Assembly (NCBI RefSeq): GCF_001465835.2
Contig: NZ_CP013661.2
Span: 1,163,501-1,227,500, forward strand
Source: Planococcus kocurii
GTDB taxonomy: Bacteria; Bacillota; Bacilli; Bacillales_A; Planococcaceae
Length of the DNA stretch: 64,000 nt
Direction of reading: 5' to 3'
A program made the translations under genes and the position numbers. How positions within the stretch are numbered: the first letter of the stretch is position 1; each line of letters begins with the position of its first letter. Below are positions 1 through 7,889 of this stretch, one piece after another. A model generated the notes under the pieces. That model had not been told where the DNA came from and searched no databases. It saw nothing but the letters and a program-made list of their open reading frames with translations.

Positions 1-272
1 GTGACGCCCCAGTCCAACAAACCTTCTGCATTGTGCCAATCAAAGCCAAGGTGAGCCAAAGATTGCGGCGCAATATCCGCTACTAACTCCATATCAAATT
101 GCTGCGCCCAGTTTCCTAGTTGCTGCAATCGTTCTTTGTAGAGGCGCGGATTGTCCTCTGGTATATGGAGTGAAGTAAAAATAGCGGCAAATCCGTTTTT
201 GCTCAACCGTTCAATATAAGGTTTTAAGTGTGTGAAAGACTCGTCGCCCAAATACACCGAAATACCAAGCAT
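1..272 (-). CDS. mupG: 6-phospho-N-acetylmuramidase MupG (DUF871 family), N-terminal part
   Basis: The first ~90 residues of a DUF871/MupG-type protein; the rest lies beyond the left edge. MupG hydrolyses MurNAc-6-phosphate-GlcNAc in the cytoplasm during peptidoglycan recycling. Visible family features are the start MLGISVYLGDES, the segment FAAIFTSLHIPEDN, and a TIM-barrel strand around ELVADI. The ATG is preceded by a GAGGAG-type ribosome site about 7 bases upstream. It is the last gene of murQ-murP-mupG, an arrangement like the Staphylococcus aureus mupG locus, which supports the name. Truncated only by the window edge. Confidence 0.88.
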   Translation of the reverse strand, partial: MLGISVYLGDESFTHLKPYIERLSKNGFAAIFTSLHIPEDNPRLYKERLQQLGNWAQQFDMELVADIAPQSLAHLGFDWHNAEGLLDWGV

Positions 273-293
273 TTTGTCAGCTCCTCTGAATAG

Positions 294-315
294 AAAAAAG
301 AGAGATTTCTCTCCC
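294..315 (-). terminator. Hairpin with T-run between murP and mupG
   Basis: On the minus strand a GAGAGA/TCTCTC stem is followed by six T. It sits between the murP stop and the mupG ribosome site. It could reduce expression of mupG relative to murQP; the stem is short, so partial termination is more likely than a full stop. Confidence 0.45.
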
Positions 316-319
316 TTTT

Positions 320-1699
320 TTAAATACCTTCTGCCATCTCTTCTTTGAACCCAAACAGATATGTAAAGATGAATCCAAAAACATACGAAACAACCAATCC
401 AACAAAGTACCAAACATATTTATTTTCAGCAATTAAAGGAATCAATGAAATACCGGATACTCCGATTCCAAGAGCGGCGGTCTGCATAACTGCTTGGAAC
501 GCGCCTCCAAATGCAGCTCCCATACAAGCTGTAATAAACGGTCGACCCAGTGGTAATGTCACACCGTAAAGCAAAGGTTCTCCGATACCAAGAAAACCTA
601 CAGGCAATGCGCCTTTAATAATATTCTTTAAACGCTGATTTTTTGTTTTCACAAATACCGCAATCGTTGCACCAACTTGACCTGCTCCAGCCATTGCTAA
701 GATCGGCAGTAACGCTGTCGCACCTACAGTGTTCATCAACTCTAAGTGAATCGGTGTCAGTCCATGGTGCAATCCAAGCATAACAAGCGGCAAGAAGAAC
801 CCTGCCAGAATCGCACCCGCTACAGCGCCACCAACATCAAGTACAGAAGTTAATACGGTCATGATGCCATCTGATAAAACACCGGCGACTGGCACAATCG
901 CATAAAGAGCGAAGAATCCGACGATTAATAGCGTAAAGAGTGGTGTAAATAAAATATCCACCGAACTATGCATCACTTTACGAACATTTTTCTCAACAAA
1001 CGTCATCAACCAAGCAGCAAAGATGACACCAAACAATCCGCCTCTGCCCACAATTAATGGTTCTCCGTAAATCACGATATCCGCTAACAATGGATTAAAC
1101 AAAATTCCGCCGGCAATCGCGCCTAGTACCGGTGTTCCTCCAAATTCTTTTGCTGTGTTCCAACCAACTAAAATCGCTAAGTAGGCAAATACCGTGCTGC
1201 CGAGCAATAATAAAATCTGCATCCATGTTTCCGTTCGATCAGCACCACCATTTATTGCAAAGTTAGCTGCTCCGTTAATCAGTCCTGAAGCGACTAATCC
1301 AGGAATCAATGGAATAAAGATATTTCCCACACTACGCAAAAACAATTTGAAAGGTGTTTTGTTTTTTTCTTTTAATTTTGCTTTTTTCATCACGGCTTTT
1401 TCTTCGAAACTCATGTTATCTTCATTAATATCGGCCATTTCCCCAATAGACAGTCCCGTTTCGTTGCTCATTTCAGCTGCTACTTTATTAACCGTACCCG
1501 GGCCTATAACAATTTGAAGCGTATCGTCTTCGACAACACCCATTACCCCGTCTACACGCTTGAGTTCATTAAGATTTACTTTGCTGTCATCTTTAAGTGA
1601 TAATCTCAATCGTGTCATACAATGCGCGACTTGCTGAACATTCTCTTTCCCACCAATTTTCTCGAGAATATCCTTCGCCATTTGTTGTTCTTTTTTCAT
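320..1699 (-). CDS. murP: PTS MurNAc-specific EIIBC component MurP
   Basis: Membrane permease that imports and phosphorylates N-acetylmuramic acid or MurNAc-GlcNAc, giving the MurNAc-6P used by MurQ. An EIIB domain occupies about residues 1-85, with the phosphorylated cysteine in HCMTRLR near residue 27. A hydrophobic EIIC domain follows from about residue 115, with many membrane segments and a GIGEPLLYG motif near residue 372. No EIIA domain is present, so a separate EIIA (Glc type) must donate phosphate. It lies 24 bases after murQ on the same strand. The 459-residue length is normal for EIIBC proteins of this group. Substrate is assigned from context with murQ, murR and mupG. Confidence 0.9.
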   Translation of the reverse strand: MKKEQQMAKDILEKIGGKENVQQVAHCMTRLRLSLKDDSKVNLNELKRVDGVMGVVEDDTLQIVIGPGTVNKVAAEMSNETGLSIGEMADINEDNMSFEEKAVMKKAKLKEKNKTPFKLFLRSVGNIFIPLIPGLVASGLINGAANFAINGGADRTETWMQILLLLGSTVFAYLAILVGWNTAKEFGGTPVLGAIAGGILFNPLLADIVIYGEPLIVGRGGLFGVIFAAWLMTFVEKNVRKVMHSSVDILFTPLFTLLIVGFFALYAIVPVAGVLSDGIMTVLTSVLDVGGAVAGAILAGFFLPLVMLGLHHGLTPIHLELMNTVGATALLPILAMAGAGQVGATIAVFVKTKNQRLKNIIKGALPVGFLGIGEPLLYGVTLPLGRPFITACMGAAFGGAFQAVMQTAALGIGVSGISLIPLIAENKYVWYFVGLVVSYVFGFIFTYLFGFKEEMAEGI

Positions 1700-1723
1700 A
1701 CAACCCCTCCGCTCCCCTAACTG

Positions 1724-2608
1724 TTATAAAGCTTTGCGAACAAATCCACCTGCTATTTCCAGTTTTTCAATTGCTTGTTCTTTTGTACAATCTAGTAAAC
1801 TCATCACAATTGCTGTCTTCACGTGACCATCCGCTTTTTCATAAAAACGCTCTGCAGCATCGTAATCGACTTGCGTTGCATCCATAATAATCCGTTTGGA
1901 CCGCTCAATCAGTTTTGCGTTCGTCGCTTGGACATCAACCATCAAATTCCCATAAACTTTCCCTACGCCAATCATCGCAGCTGTTGAAATCATATTGAGT
2001 ACGAGCTTTTGAGCAGTTCCGGCTTTTAGACGTGTAGAACCCGTTAATACTTCTGCACCTGTTTCGATCTCGATTGCGGTATCGGCAAATTCACTGATTT
2101 CCGATTGTGTATTGCAGGAAACGGCGACTGTCCCCGCACCCATTTGTTTAGCATATTGAAGTGCGCCAATAACATAGGGTGTACGACCACTTGCTGCAAT
2201 GCCGACAACTGTATCATTTTTCGTTAAAGAAACCGCTTTCAAATCATCCATCCCGAATTGACGACTATCTTCCACACCTTCAATCGCTGTCTTTATCGCT
2301 TCTGCACCACCTGCAATAATTCCAACGACTTGATTTGGTGAGACACCAAAAGTCGGCACACATTCAACTGCATCCAAAATTCCTAAACGCCCACTCGTTC
2401 CAGCGCCAATATAGATCAATCTGCCCTTCGCCTTAAAGGAATGGATTACTTTTTCAACCGCTTCTTCAATGCTCGCCAATTCTTTTTCAATGATTCCTGG
2501 AACACTTTTGTCTTCTTGGTTCATCGTTTTCAATATTTCTAGCACTGACATTTCATCCATTTTCATGGTGTTGTTGTTACGCTTTTCTGTGGACAAGTTT
2601 TCCAGCAT
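1724..2608 (-). CDS. murQ: N-acetylmuramic acid 6-phosphate etherase MurQ
   Basis: Cleaves the lactyl ether of MurNAc-6-phosphate to GlcNAc-6-phosphate and D-lactate in the cytoplasm. The start MLENLSTEKRN, the SIS sugar-phosphate motif YIGAGTSGRLG near residue 67, and the segment GIAASGRTPYV near residue 136 are diagnostic for MurQ. The 294-residue length matches the family. It heads a murQ-murP-mupG transcription unit with its own promoter in the gap after murR. Confidence 0.95.
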   Translation of the reverse strand: MLENLSTEKRNNNTMKMDEMSVLEILKTMNQEDKSVPGIIEKELASIEEAVEKVIHSFKAKGRLIYIGAGTSGRLGILDAVECVPTFGVSPNQVVGIIAGGAEAIKTAIEGVEDSRQFGMDDLKAVSLTKNDTVVGIAASGRTPYVIGALQYAKQMGAGTVAVSCNTQSEISEFADTAIEIETGAEVLTGSTRLKAGTAQKLVLNMISTAAMIGVGKVYGNLMVDVQATNAKLIERSKRIIMDATQVDYDAAERFYEKADGHVKTAIVMSLLDCTKEQAIEKLEIAGGFVRKAL

Positions 2609-2644
2609 CAGCTCACCCCTTCTTTACATTTATTTGTTGTCTTC

Positions 2645-2672
2645 ATTCTATCCTCAAGAAACTTAATGTCAA
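2645..2672 (-). promoter_or_regulatory. SigA-type promoter of murQPG
   Basis: On the minus strand TTGACA and TAGAAT are separated by 16 bases. The spacer contains GTTTCTTGA, which also occurs in the promoter facing the other way at 3699-3727, and may be part of a MurR operator. Confidence 0.6.
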
Positions 2673-2716
2673 TATATTTTAAAAAAATAATGAATTTTAA
2701 TTTCATGAAACTCTAT

Positions 2717-2742
2717 AAAAAAAGAGCCGAATCATCGACTCT
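2717..2742 (-). terminator. Terminator after murR
   Basis: An imperfect stem (AGAG-C-CGA paired with TCG-A-CTCT) overlaps the murR stop codon and is followed on the minus strand by seven T. It separates murR from the murQ promoter. Confidence 0.6.
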
Positions 2743-3590
2743 TATCTTCTCAAGCGTTCCATTTCACCGCGTGCATCATAATATTGCTGCAATACTTTTT
2801 CTCCAACATGATGGAAAATACTCAAATACAAGGTATCGATCACAGTCAATTGCGTCATACGAGAAGCAAGACTGCCAATGCGAAAATCTTGTTCGACGTT
2901 TGGTGTACATAAGTGAACATCCGCTTCTTTGTATAAAGGAGATTTGCTAAGTGTGGTGATAGCAATGACAGTCGCGCCTTTTCTTTGAGCGAATCGAGTA
3001 AGCTCTAGCACATCTTTTGTTTTACCGGATGTACTAATCGCAACAAAAACATCCTTTTCAGTCAAATGCGGAATCACAGAAAGCATATGATGGAAATCCA
3101 ATGAAGTAATCGAGTGATACCCAAGTTTCGTGAATTTATATTGCGCATCGACTGCAGCTGTTGAAGAACCGCCAACGCCAAAAAACACGATTTTTCGTGC
3201 ATCGCGAATTGCATCTACCGCTTTGGTTAACTCTTTGCGATCTAGTGAATCGGCACAAGATTCAATTGCTGACTTGTTGACATGAATTACTTTATGAAAA
3301 AGGTCATAGGGCGAGTCTTTTTTATTTAATACTGAAAAATCCGTTAAACTTGTATCTGTTAAAGTTAAGTCTTTCATCAAAGCAAGCTTAAAAGATTTAT
3401 AACTTCCAATACCGATGGACTTACAAAAACGAATAATGGTCGCTTCACTCACAGCTGCTTTTTTTGAAAGTTCTTTTGTCGTCATATGAGGAACCGCTTC
3501 AGAATTCCCAAGAACATACTCTCCAATGCGACGCTCTGCTTCCGATAATTCCAAAAGCGCTTGTTCGATTTTCTGTCTTAAAGAAGTCAT
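2742..3590 (-). CDS. murR: RpiR/MurR-family transcriptional regulator
   Basis: DNA-binding regulator of MurNAc use. An N-terminal RpiR helix-turn-helix occupies about residues 1-75 (segment AAVSEATIIRFCKSIG). A C-terminal SIS domain from about residue 125 (GVGGSSTAAVDAQ, ISTSGKT) should bind a sugar phosphate such as MurNAc-6P. 282 residues is standard. It lies immediately upstream of murQ on the same strand and divergent from a K+ transporter gene; repression relieved by MurNAc-6P is known for the family and inferred here. Confidence 0.88.
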   Translation of the reverse strand: MTSLRQKIEQALLELSEAERRIGEYVLGNSEAVPHMTTKELSKKAAVSEATIIRFCKSIGIGSYKSFKLALMKDLTLTDTSLTDFSVLNKKDSPYDLFHKVIHVNKSAIESCADSLDRKELTKAVDAIRDARKIVFFGVGGSSTAAVDAQYKFTKLGYHSITSLDFHHMLSVIPHLTEKDVFVAISTSGKTKDVLELTRFAQRKGATVIAITTLSKSPLYKEADVHLCTPNVEQDFRIGSLASRMTQLTVIDTLYLSIFHHVGEKVLQQYYDARGEMERLRR

Positions 3591-3698
3591 TTTGAACCTC
3601 CTGTAATTCTGTTTGTATATGCTGAATCTATTATCTTAAACTCTTTTGTTCATCTTATATAGCATACACGATTTTTTTAGTAGTCAGCTATTTTTTTG

Positions 3699-3727
3699 TT
3701 GACAGTTTCTTGAAACAAGCATAGAGT
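3699..3727 (+). promoter_or_regulatory. Promoter of the KtrB-like gene with internal palindrome
   Basis: TTGACA, a 17-base spacer, then TAGAGT. The palindrome GTTTC-TT-GAAAC (3705-3716) lies in the spacer and is a candidate binding site, possibly for the divergently encoded MurR. Confidence 0.6.
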
Positions 3728-3768
3728 AGGCTCATATTTTATTTCTATAGGATGAGGAAGTGTCTGGT

Positions 3769-5097
3769 ATGCAGTCCTGGAAAAAAAAGCGGATGTCGAT
3801 TTCTCCTCCTTTAGTCATTTCCGGAAGTTTTCTGTTTTTGATTATGACAGGCACATTGTTGCTGAAACTCCCTTTCGCAACAACACAGCCAATTTCTTGG
3901 ACTGATGCCTTATTTACCGCTACATCCGCTACGACCGTGACAGGTCTTAGCGTTTTTGACCCCGCCACGGTTCTTACCGGATTTGGCGAATTGGTTCTAT
4001 TGGTATTGATTCAATGCGGCGGCATCGGCTTGATGACTTTCGCGGTTGCGATTCTCATCTTGTTCCGTAAAAAGGTTGGCCTTCAAAACCGAATTTACCT
4101 GCAGGAATCGTTAACTCAAAGTTCAATCGGCGGCGTTGTTAAGCTCGTCAAATCGATTTTGACATTTGCTTTAACCGTGGAAGCTATCGCGACTGTCTTA
4201 CTGACTATTTACTGGACCCCTGAATTCGGCTTTAAAGATGCACTCAACTACAGTGTCTTTCACGTCATTTCCGCTTTCAACAACGCAGGATTTTCATTGT
4301 TTCCTGATAATATGATCAGCTTTGCTGGAGATCCACTAGTCACTATCTTACTATCCTCATTGTTTATTATCGGGGGCATTGGATTTACAGTCGTTATGGA
4401 TATCGCACAAAAAAAATCATTTCATCGTTGGTCTTTGCACACGAAACTGATGATTGGGGGCACTCTGATTTTGAATGCTGTCGCGACAATTGTCATTTTC
4501 ATTTTGGAGTATAATAATCCTGGGACACTTGGTAACATGTCCTTATACGAAAAATTATCGACTTCTTATTTTAGTGCGGTAACCCCGCGAACTGCCGGAT
4601 TTAATATGTTGAACTACGGCGAACTTGAAGACCCGACTTTATTGTTCACGATGTTGTTAATGTTTATTGGTGGTGGTAGCGCTTCGACAGCTTCGGGCAT
4701 TAAACTCACTACGTTTATTGTCGTCATTTTAGCGACTGTTTCATTCTTGAAGTCACGCCGCGAACCTGAGCTTTTCGGTCGCTCAATTCGACTGGAAACG
4801 GTCATTCGTTCACTTGCCATTACTACCATCAGCGTCTTGCTCGTCGTTCTCTTCCTATTTTTGTTGACTGTGTCAGAAAAAATTCCGTTCTTGCCACTCG
4901 CCTTTGAAGTGGTATCTGCCTTTGGTACGGTCGGCTTATCTATGGGCATCACAGGAGACTTGAGTAGTATCGGCGAAGTGCTTTTGAGCCTCGTGATGTT
5001 TACGGGTCGCATTGGACCATTGACGCTTTTCTTTATTTTAATGAAACCTCGCAAAGAAAATTATCGGTATCCATACGATCCTGTATTTACTGGATGA
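3769..5097 (+). CDS. ktrB: Ktr/Trk-type potassium uptake protein, membrane subunit
   Basis: Channel-like K+ (Na+-coupled) transporter of the TrkH/KtrB superfamily, acting in the cell membrane in turgor control. About 440 residues with the four-fold M1-P-M2 layout; pore-loop segments visible are ATTVTGLS, NNAGFS, RTAGFN and GTVGLS. The ending RYPYDPVFTG resembles the Bacillus KtrB C-terminus. No KtrA/KtrC nucleotide-binding partner is adjacent, so it is either a KtrD-like orphan or uses a distant partner. I chose the ATG 10 bases after GAGGA over an upstream GTG that overlaps the SD. A strong terminator follows. Confidence 0.88.
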   Translation: MQSWKKKRMSISPPLVISGSFLFLIMTGTLLLKLPFATTQPISWTDALFTATSATTVTGLSVFDPATVLTGFGELVLLVLIQCGGIGLMTFAVAILILFRKKVGLQNRIYLQESLTQSSIGGVVKLVKSILTFALTVEAIATVLLTIYWTPEFGFKDALNYSVFHVISAFNNAGFSLFPDNMISFAGDPLVTILLSSLFIIGGIGFTVVMDIAQKKSFHRWSLHTKLMIGGTLILNAVATIVIFILEYNNPGTLGNMSLYEKLSTSYFSAVTPRTAGFNMLNYGELEDPTLLFTMLLMFIGGGSASTASGIKLTTFIVVILATVSFLKSRREPELFGRSIRLETVIRSLAITTISVLLVVLFLFLLTVSEKIPFLPLAFEVVSAFGTVGLSMGITGDLSSIGEVLLSLVMFTGRIGPLTLFFILMKPRKENYRYPYDPVFTG

Positions 5098-5100
5098 TAT

Positions 5101-5138
5101 AAAAACGCAGCTCCCTGTATTTCTGGAGCTGCGTTTTT
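5101..5138. terminator. Bidirectional terminator between convergent genes
   Basis: A 14-base perfect inverted repeat (AAAAACGCAGCTCC with its complement) ends in T-runs on both strands. It serves the K+ transporter gene and probably also the convergent flavin oxidoreductase gene. Confidence 0.9.
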
Positions 5139-5208
5139 GTATTTACTCTATTTCCTGCTAACTAACGAGCAATGTTCAATTACAGTTGAGCGCTTAAACC
5201 TTGTCAGA

Positions 5209-6330
5209 TCAATTATCTGCGACTTTAATCATTCCGTACGAAGTAATCAAGTTCCACATATTTTGCGGAATATCCAATTTACCGACCATTTGTTGGGTAA
5301 TCGCCGGATGGATTTCTTGTTCTTTTCCTTGTCTTACTTTATCCGTCCACTCAGGATCAATTAGCGCTTGACGTCCGAAGACGACAATATCTGCGCCTTC
5401 TGCCAAAGCCGTTACCGCATCTTCTGGTGTTTTAATGCTGCCGACTGCTACAAAAGCGGCACGGCCATTGATTTGATCCGCTAAGATGCGAACGATGCTA
5501 TCGCCTTGTTCAGCGCCTTTTGGTGTTTTCTTGAATTCGAACAGCGATACATGAATATAATGGATACCACGTTGAACCAATTCTTCGACGAGTATCTTCG
5601 TTTCTTCTATTGTATAGCCCGTCGATTTTTCATTGTTTTCTTCTGGTGATAGACGGTAGCCGACAATAAATTGCTCATCCGCATATTTTGCGACCGTGTC
5701 TTGAACTTTCTTCATGACAGCAAGTGGGAATCTCATGCGATTTACTAGACTGCCGCCCCATTGATCTTCACGCTGATTGGTAACCTTCGATACAAATTGC
5801 TGGAGCAAGTACGTATTGGCACCGTGAATTTCCACACCATCAAAGCCGGCTTCGATTGCTCTTTTAGTCGTTGCCCCAAAATCTTCGATAATTGCGTAGA
5901 TTTCTTCTTCCGTCAATTCGCGCGGTGTTGGCTTGCCCGCTTCTCCTACAGCACTTGGCGCTACGGTTTCATTGGCTTTTATCAATTCAGGCTGTCCTTG
6001 ACGACCGCCATGTTGCATTTGCAAAATTGCTTTGCTGCCTTTTGATTTCATTTCTTTTGCCAATTGTTTTAGGCGTGGAAGTGCGCTGTCGTCAAACCCG
6101 ATAAATTGGTTTGGAAACGCAATGCCATTTTCTGAAACGGCGATGCACGCTGTGATGTATAAACTACCTAGACCTGCACGACGATTGTAATACGTTAATT
6201 CTTCGTCTGAAACAGTCCCGTCTCTATTTCCCGAATAAGTTGTCATCGGCGCTACACCCAAACGATCGTTTAATACTACGCCGTTTGGCAAAGTAATTTC
6301 ATGGAATAACTCTTTATATAATGGTTTCAT
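5209..6330 (-). CDS. NADH-dependent flavin oxidoreductase, old yellow enzyme family (YqiG-like)
   Basis: FMN-containing TIM-barrel reductase of activated alkenes; natural substrate unknown. Family marks: APMTTYSGNRDG near the N-terminus, LQMQHGGRQ, the active-site segment GFDGVEIHGANTYLLQQF near residue 165, and a C-terminal FMN phosphate site (GSIKTPEDA, VVFGRQALIDPEW). About 373 residues resembles B. subtilis YqiG rather than the shorter YqjM. The start was placed at the ATG following GAGGAAC by five bases, dropping nine upstream residues that lack well-spaced SD support. It stands alone and is divergent from the YfmJ-like gene. Confidence 0.85.
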   Translation of the reverse strand: MKPLYKELFHEITLPNGVVLNDRLGVAPMTTYSGNRDGTVSDEELTYYNRRAGLGSLYITACIAVSENGIAFPNQFIGFDDSALPRLKQLAKEMKSKGSKAILQMQHGGRQGQPELIKANETVAPSAVGEAGKPTPRELTEEEIYAIIEDFGATTKRAIEAGFDGVEIHGANTYLLQQFVSKVTNQREDQWGGSLVNRMRFPLAVMKKVQDTVAKYADEQFIVGYRLSPEENNEKSTGYTIEETKILVEELVQRGIHYIHVSLFEFKKTPKGAEQGDSIVRILADQINGRAAFVAVGSIKTPEDAVTALAEGADIVVFGRQALIDPEWTDKVRQGKEQEIHPAITQQMVGKLDIPQNMWNLITSYGMIKVADN

Positions 6331-6448
6331 GGAAGTTCCTCTTTTCTTCGTGCTCATCTTCTCCGAAAGCTATCGGTATTTCAAAATAGCATATGAATTT
6401 TAAGGAATCAAGAATACGCGCTCGCTCCCTTTTTTCGGTACATTATTT

Positions 6449-6477
6449 TTGACCACTTCTACTCCGAGTGGTACGCT
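6449..6477 (+). promoter_or_regulatory. Putative promoter of the YfmJ-like gene
   Basis: TTGACC, 17 bases, TACGCT. A CCACT-N9-AGTGG inverted repeat (6453-6471) fills the spacer and could be an operator. The -10 match is modest. Confidence 0.4.
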
Positions 6478-6513
6478 TTTCATCGAATCTACATACATAA
6501 GGAGGAATTTTCC

Positions 6514-7542
6514 ATGACCGTTCAAAAATATAAAGAAATTCATTTAGTGAATCGTCCTGAGGGCATGCCGACAAACGACGATTTCAAATTTGTTGAGAAA
6601 GAAATTCCGACACCAGGCGAAAACGAAGTCCTATTGAAGACTCTTTACCTATCAGTGGATCCGTATATGCGCGGACGAATGAGAGATATAAAATCATACA
6701 TTCCACCATTCCAGCTAAACGAAGCTTTAGTCGGTGGCGTGTTAGCTGAAGTTGTTGAATCACGTTCGGATTTATTTGAAAAAGGGGACATTGTCAGCAA
6801 CAATCTTAGCTGGTCGGAGTACAACGTGGCGAATGCCACCAAACTTCAAAAAGTTGATCCAACTGCAGCATCTATCACAGCACATTTGAGTGTTCTTGGA
6901 TTGACTGGACTGACTGCTTATTTCGGATTGCTCGACATTGCCAAACCTCAAGCTGGTGAAACGGTTGTTGTTTCTGGCGCAGCAGGTGCAGTCGGTTCCA
7001 TCGTTGGCCAATTGGCGAAAATCAAAGGTGCACGTGCTGTCGGCATCGCAGGCTCTGATGACAAAATTGATTACTTGATCAACGAACTCGGTTTTGACGC
7101 AGCTGTTAATTACAAAAAAGACAGCTTTAAAGAAGACTTGATAGCCGCTCTTCCAGATGGTGTTGATGTTTACTTTGATAATGTCGGTGGTGACATTTCC
7201 GATGCAGTCATGAATGAGTTAAACAAGCATGCGCGTGTTACCGTGTGCGGCGCAATTTCTTCTTACAATTCTGTAGATGGGGATGTTGGACCCCGCATTC
7301 AAGGTCAATTCATCAAAACAAGCGCAATGATGAAAGGCTTCACACTCGGCGATTACGCCAAAGATTTACCAACAGGCGTTGTGGCACTAACGCAATGGCT
7401 ACAAGAAGGCAAATTGAAATACGATGAAACGATTGTCGAAGGCTTTGAAAATACACCGGATGCGTTTCTCGGCCTATTTAAAGGCACCAATCTCGGCAAA
7501 CAATTGGTCAAAGTCGCTGATCCTGAGTTTGCTAAGCTATAA
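6514..7542 (+). CDS. NADP-dependent medium-chain reductase, leukotriene B4 dehydrogenase-like (YfmJ family)
   Basis: Zinc-free medium-chain dehydrogenase/reductase that reduces alpha,beta-unsaturated carbonyls with NADPH. The N-terminal half shows YLSVDPYMRGRM, typical of the LTB4DH/YfmJ/CurA group. The nucleotide-binding motif SGAAGAVGSIVGQLAK lies near residue 152, and YFDNVGGDI follows near residue 220. An ATG with AAGGAGGAA 7 bases upstream fixes the start; 342 residues is normal. Single-gene unit with its own terminator. Confidence 0.88.
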   Translation: MTVQKYKEIHLVNRPEGMPTNDDFKFVEKEIPTPGENEVLLKTLYLSVDPYMRGRMRDIKSYIPPFQLNEALVGGVLAEVVESRSDLFEKGDIVSNNLSWSEYNVANATKLQKVDPTAASITAHLSVLGLTGLTAYFGLLDIAKPQAGETVVVSGAAGAVGSIVGQLAKIKGARAVGIAGSDDKIDYLINELGFDAAVNYKKDSFKEDLIAALPDGVDVYFDNVGGDISDAVMNELNKHARVTVCGAISSYNSVDGDVGPRIQGQFIKTSAMMKGFTLGDYAKDLPTGVVALTQWLQEGKLKYDETIVEGFENTPDAFLGLFKGTNLGKQLVKVADPEFAKL

Positions 7543-7549
7543 AACGATG

Positions 7550-7578
7550 AAAAAGCCGCCTAGACTAGGCGGCTTTTT
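7550..7578 (+). terminator. Rho-independent terminator of the YfmJ-like gene
   Basis: AAAAAGCCGCCTA and its exact complement flank a 3-base loop, ending in five T. Confidence 0.92.
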
Positions 7579-7591
7579 CCATTTATTGGCG

Positions 7592-7697
7592 ATACTGTCG
7601 AGATGGGCTAGAATACTGTCGGAATCGTATAAAATACTGTCCAAATGGAGATACATACTGTCCAATTTCAAGAAATACTGTCCGAATCGTCAAATCC
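7592..7697. repeat. Five-unit 21-bp-period direct repeat (ATACTGTC core)
   Basis: ATACTGTC begins at 7592, 7613, 7634, 7655 and 7675: four units of 21, 21, 21 and 20 bases plus a fifth copy. Outside the core the units share A/G-rich positions but diverge. Because the period is a multiple of three, one frame gives a repeating ILSxxxx heptad, but no ribosome site supports translation. It lies between a terminator and the end of the small gene at 7702-7833. Confidence 0.85.
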
Positions 7698-7701
7698 TCG
7701 C

Positions 7702-7833
7702 TTATCGGTACACTTCCAAAACGATTCGCAAAACTAAACGCGGGATATAAAATAAAATCTCCAGACCTTCAAGAATCACATCAAAAATCCACCAGCGATT
7801 CTTCTTTTCTTTCTCCTTCGTTTTGATTTCCAT
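7702..7833 (-). CDS. Small uncharacterised protein, 43 aa, charged head and hydrophobic tail
   Basis: An ATG-initiated frame of 43 codons with a TAA stop. The first 12 residues are very lysine/glutamate rich (KTKEKEKKNR). WWIFDVILEGLEILFYI then forms a hydrophobic or amphipathic helix, ending in basic RLVLRIVLEVYR. An AGAAGGGG ribosome-site-like stretch lies about 11 bases upstream, a little far. The mix of Trp pair, Ile/Leu helix and basic ends looks like a small membrane-associated protein rather than random translation. I do not know its function or family. Confidence 0.5.
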   Translation of the reverse strand: MEIKTKEKEKKNRWWIFDVILEGLEILFYIPRLVLRIVLEVYR

Positions 7834-7889
7834 CTACCACGCCGCCCCTTCTACTTTTTTACTTTATACGTAGCAAGCAAGGATTGGTT

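Noticed and set aside
7592..7697. CRISPR array
   Set aside because: The conserved core is only 8 bases with a 21-base period, no true spacers and no cas genes nearby.
7424..7750. 108-codon plus-strand frame covering the 21-bp repeats
   Set aside because: It runs through the YfmJ gene end, a terminator and repeats without a ribosome site.
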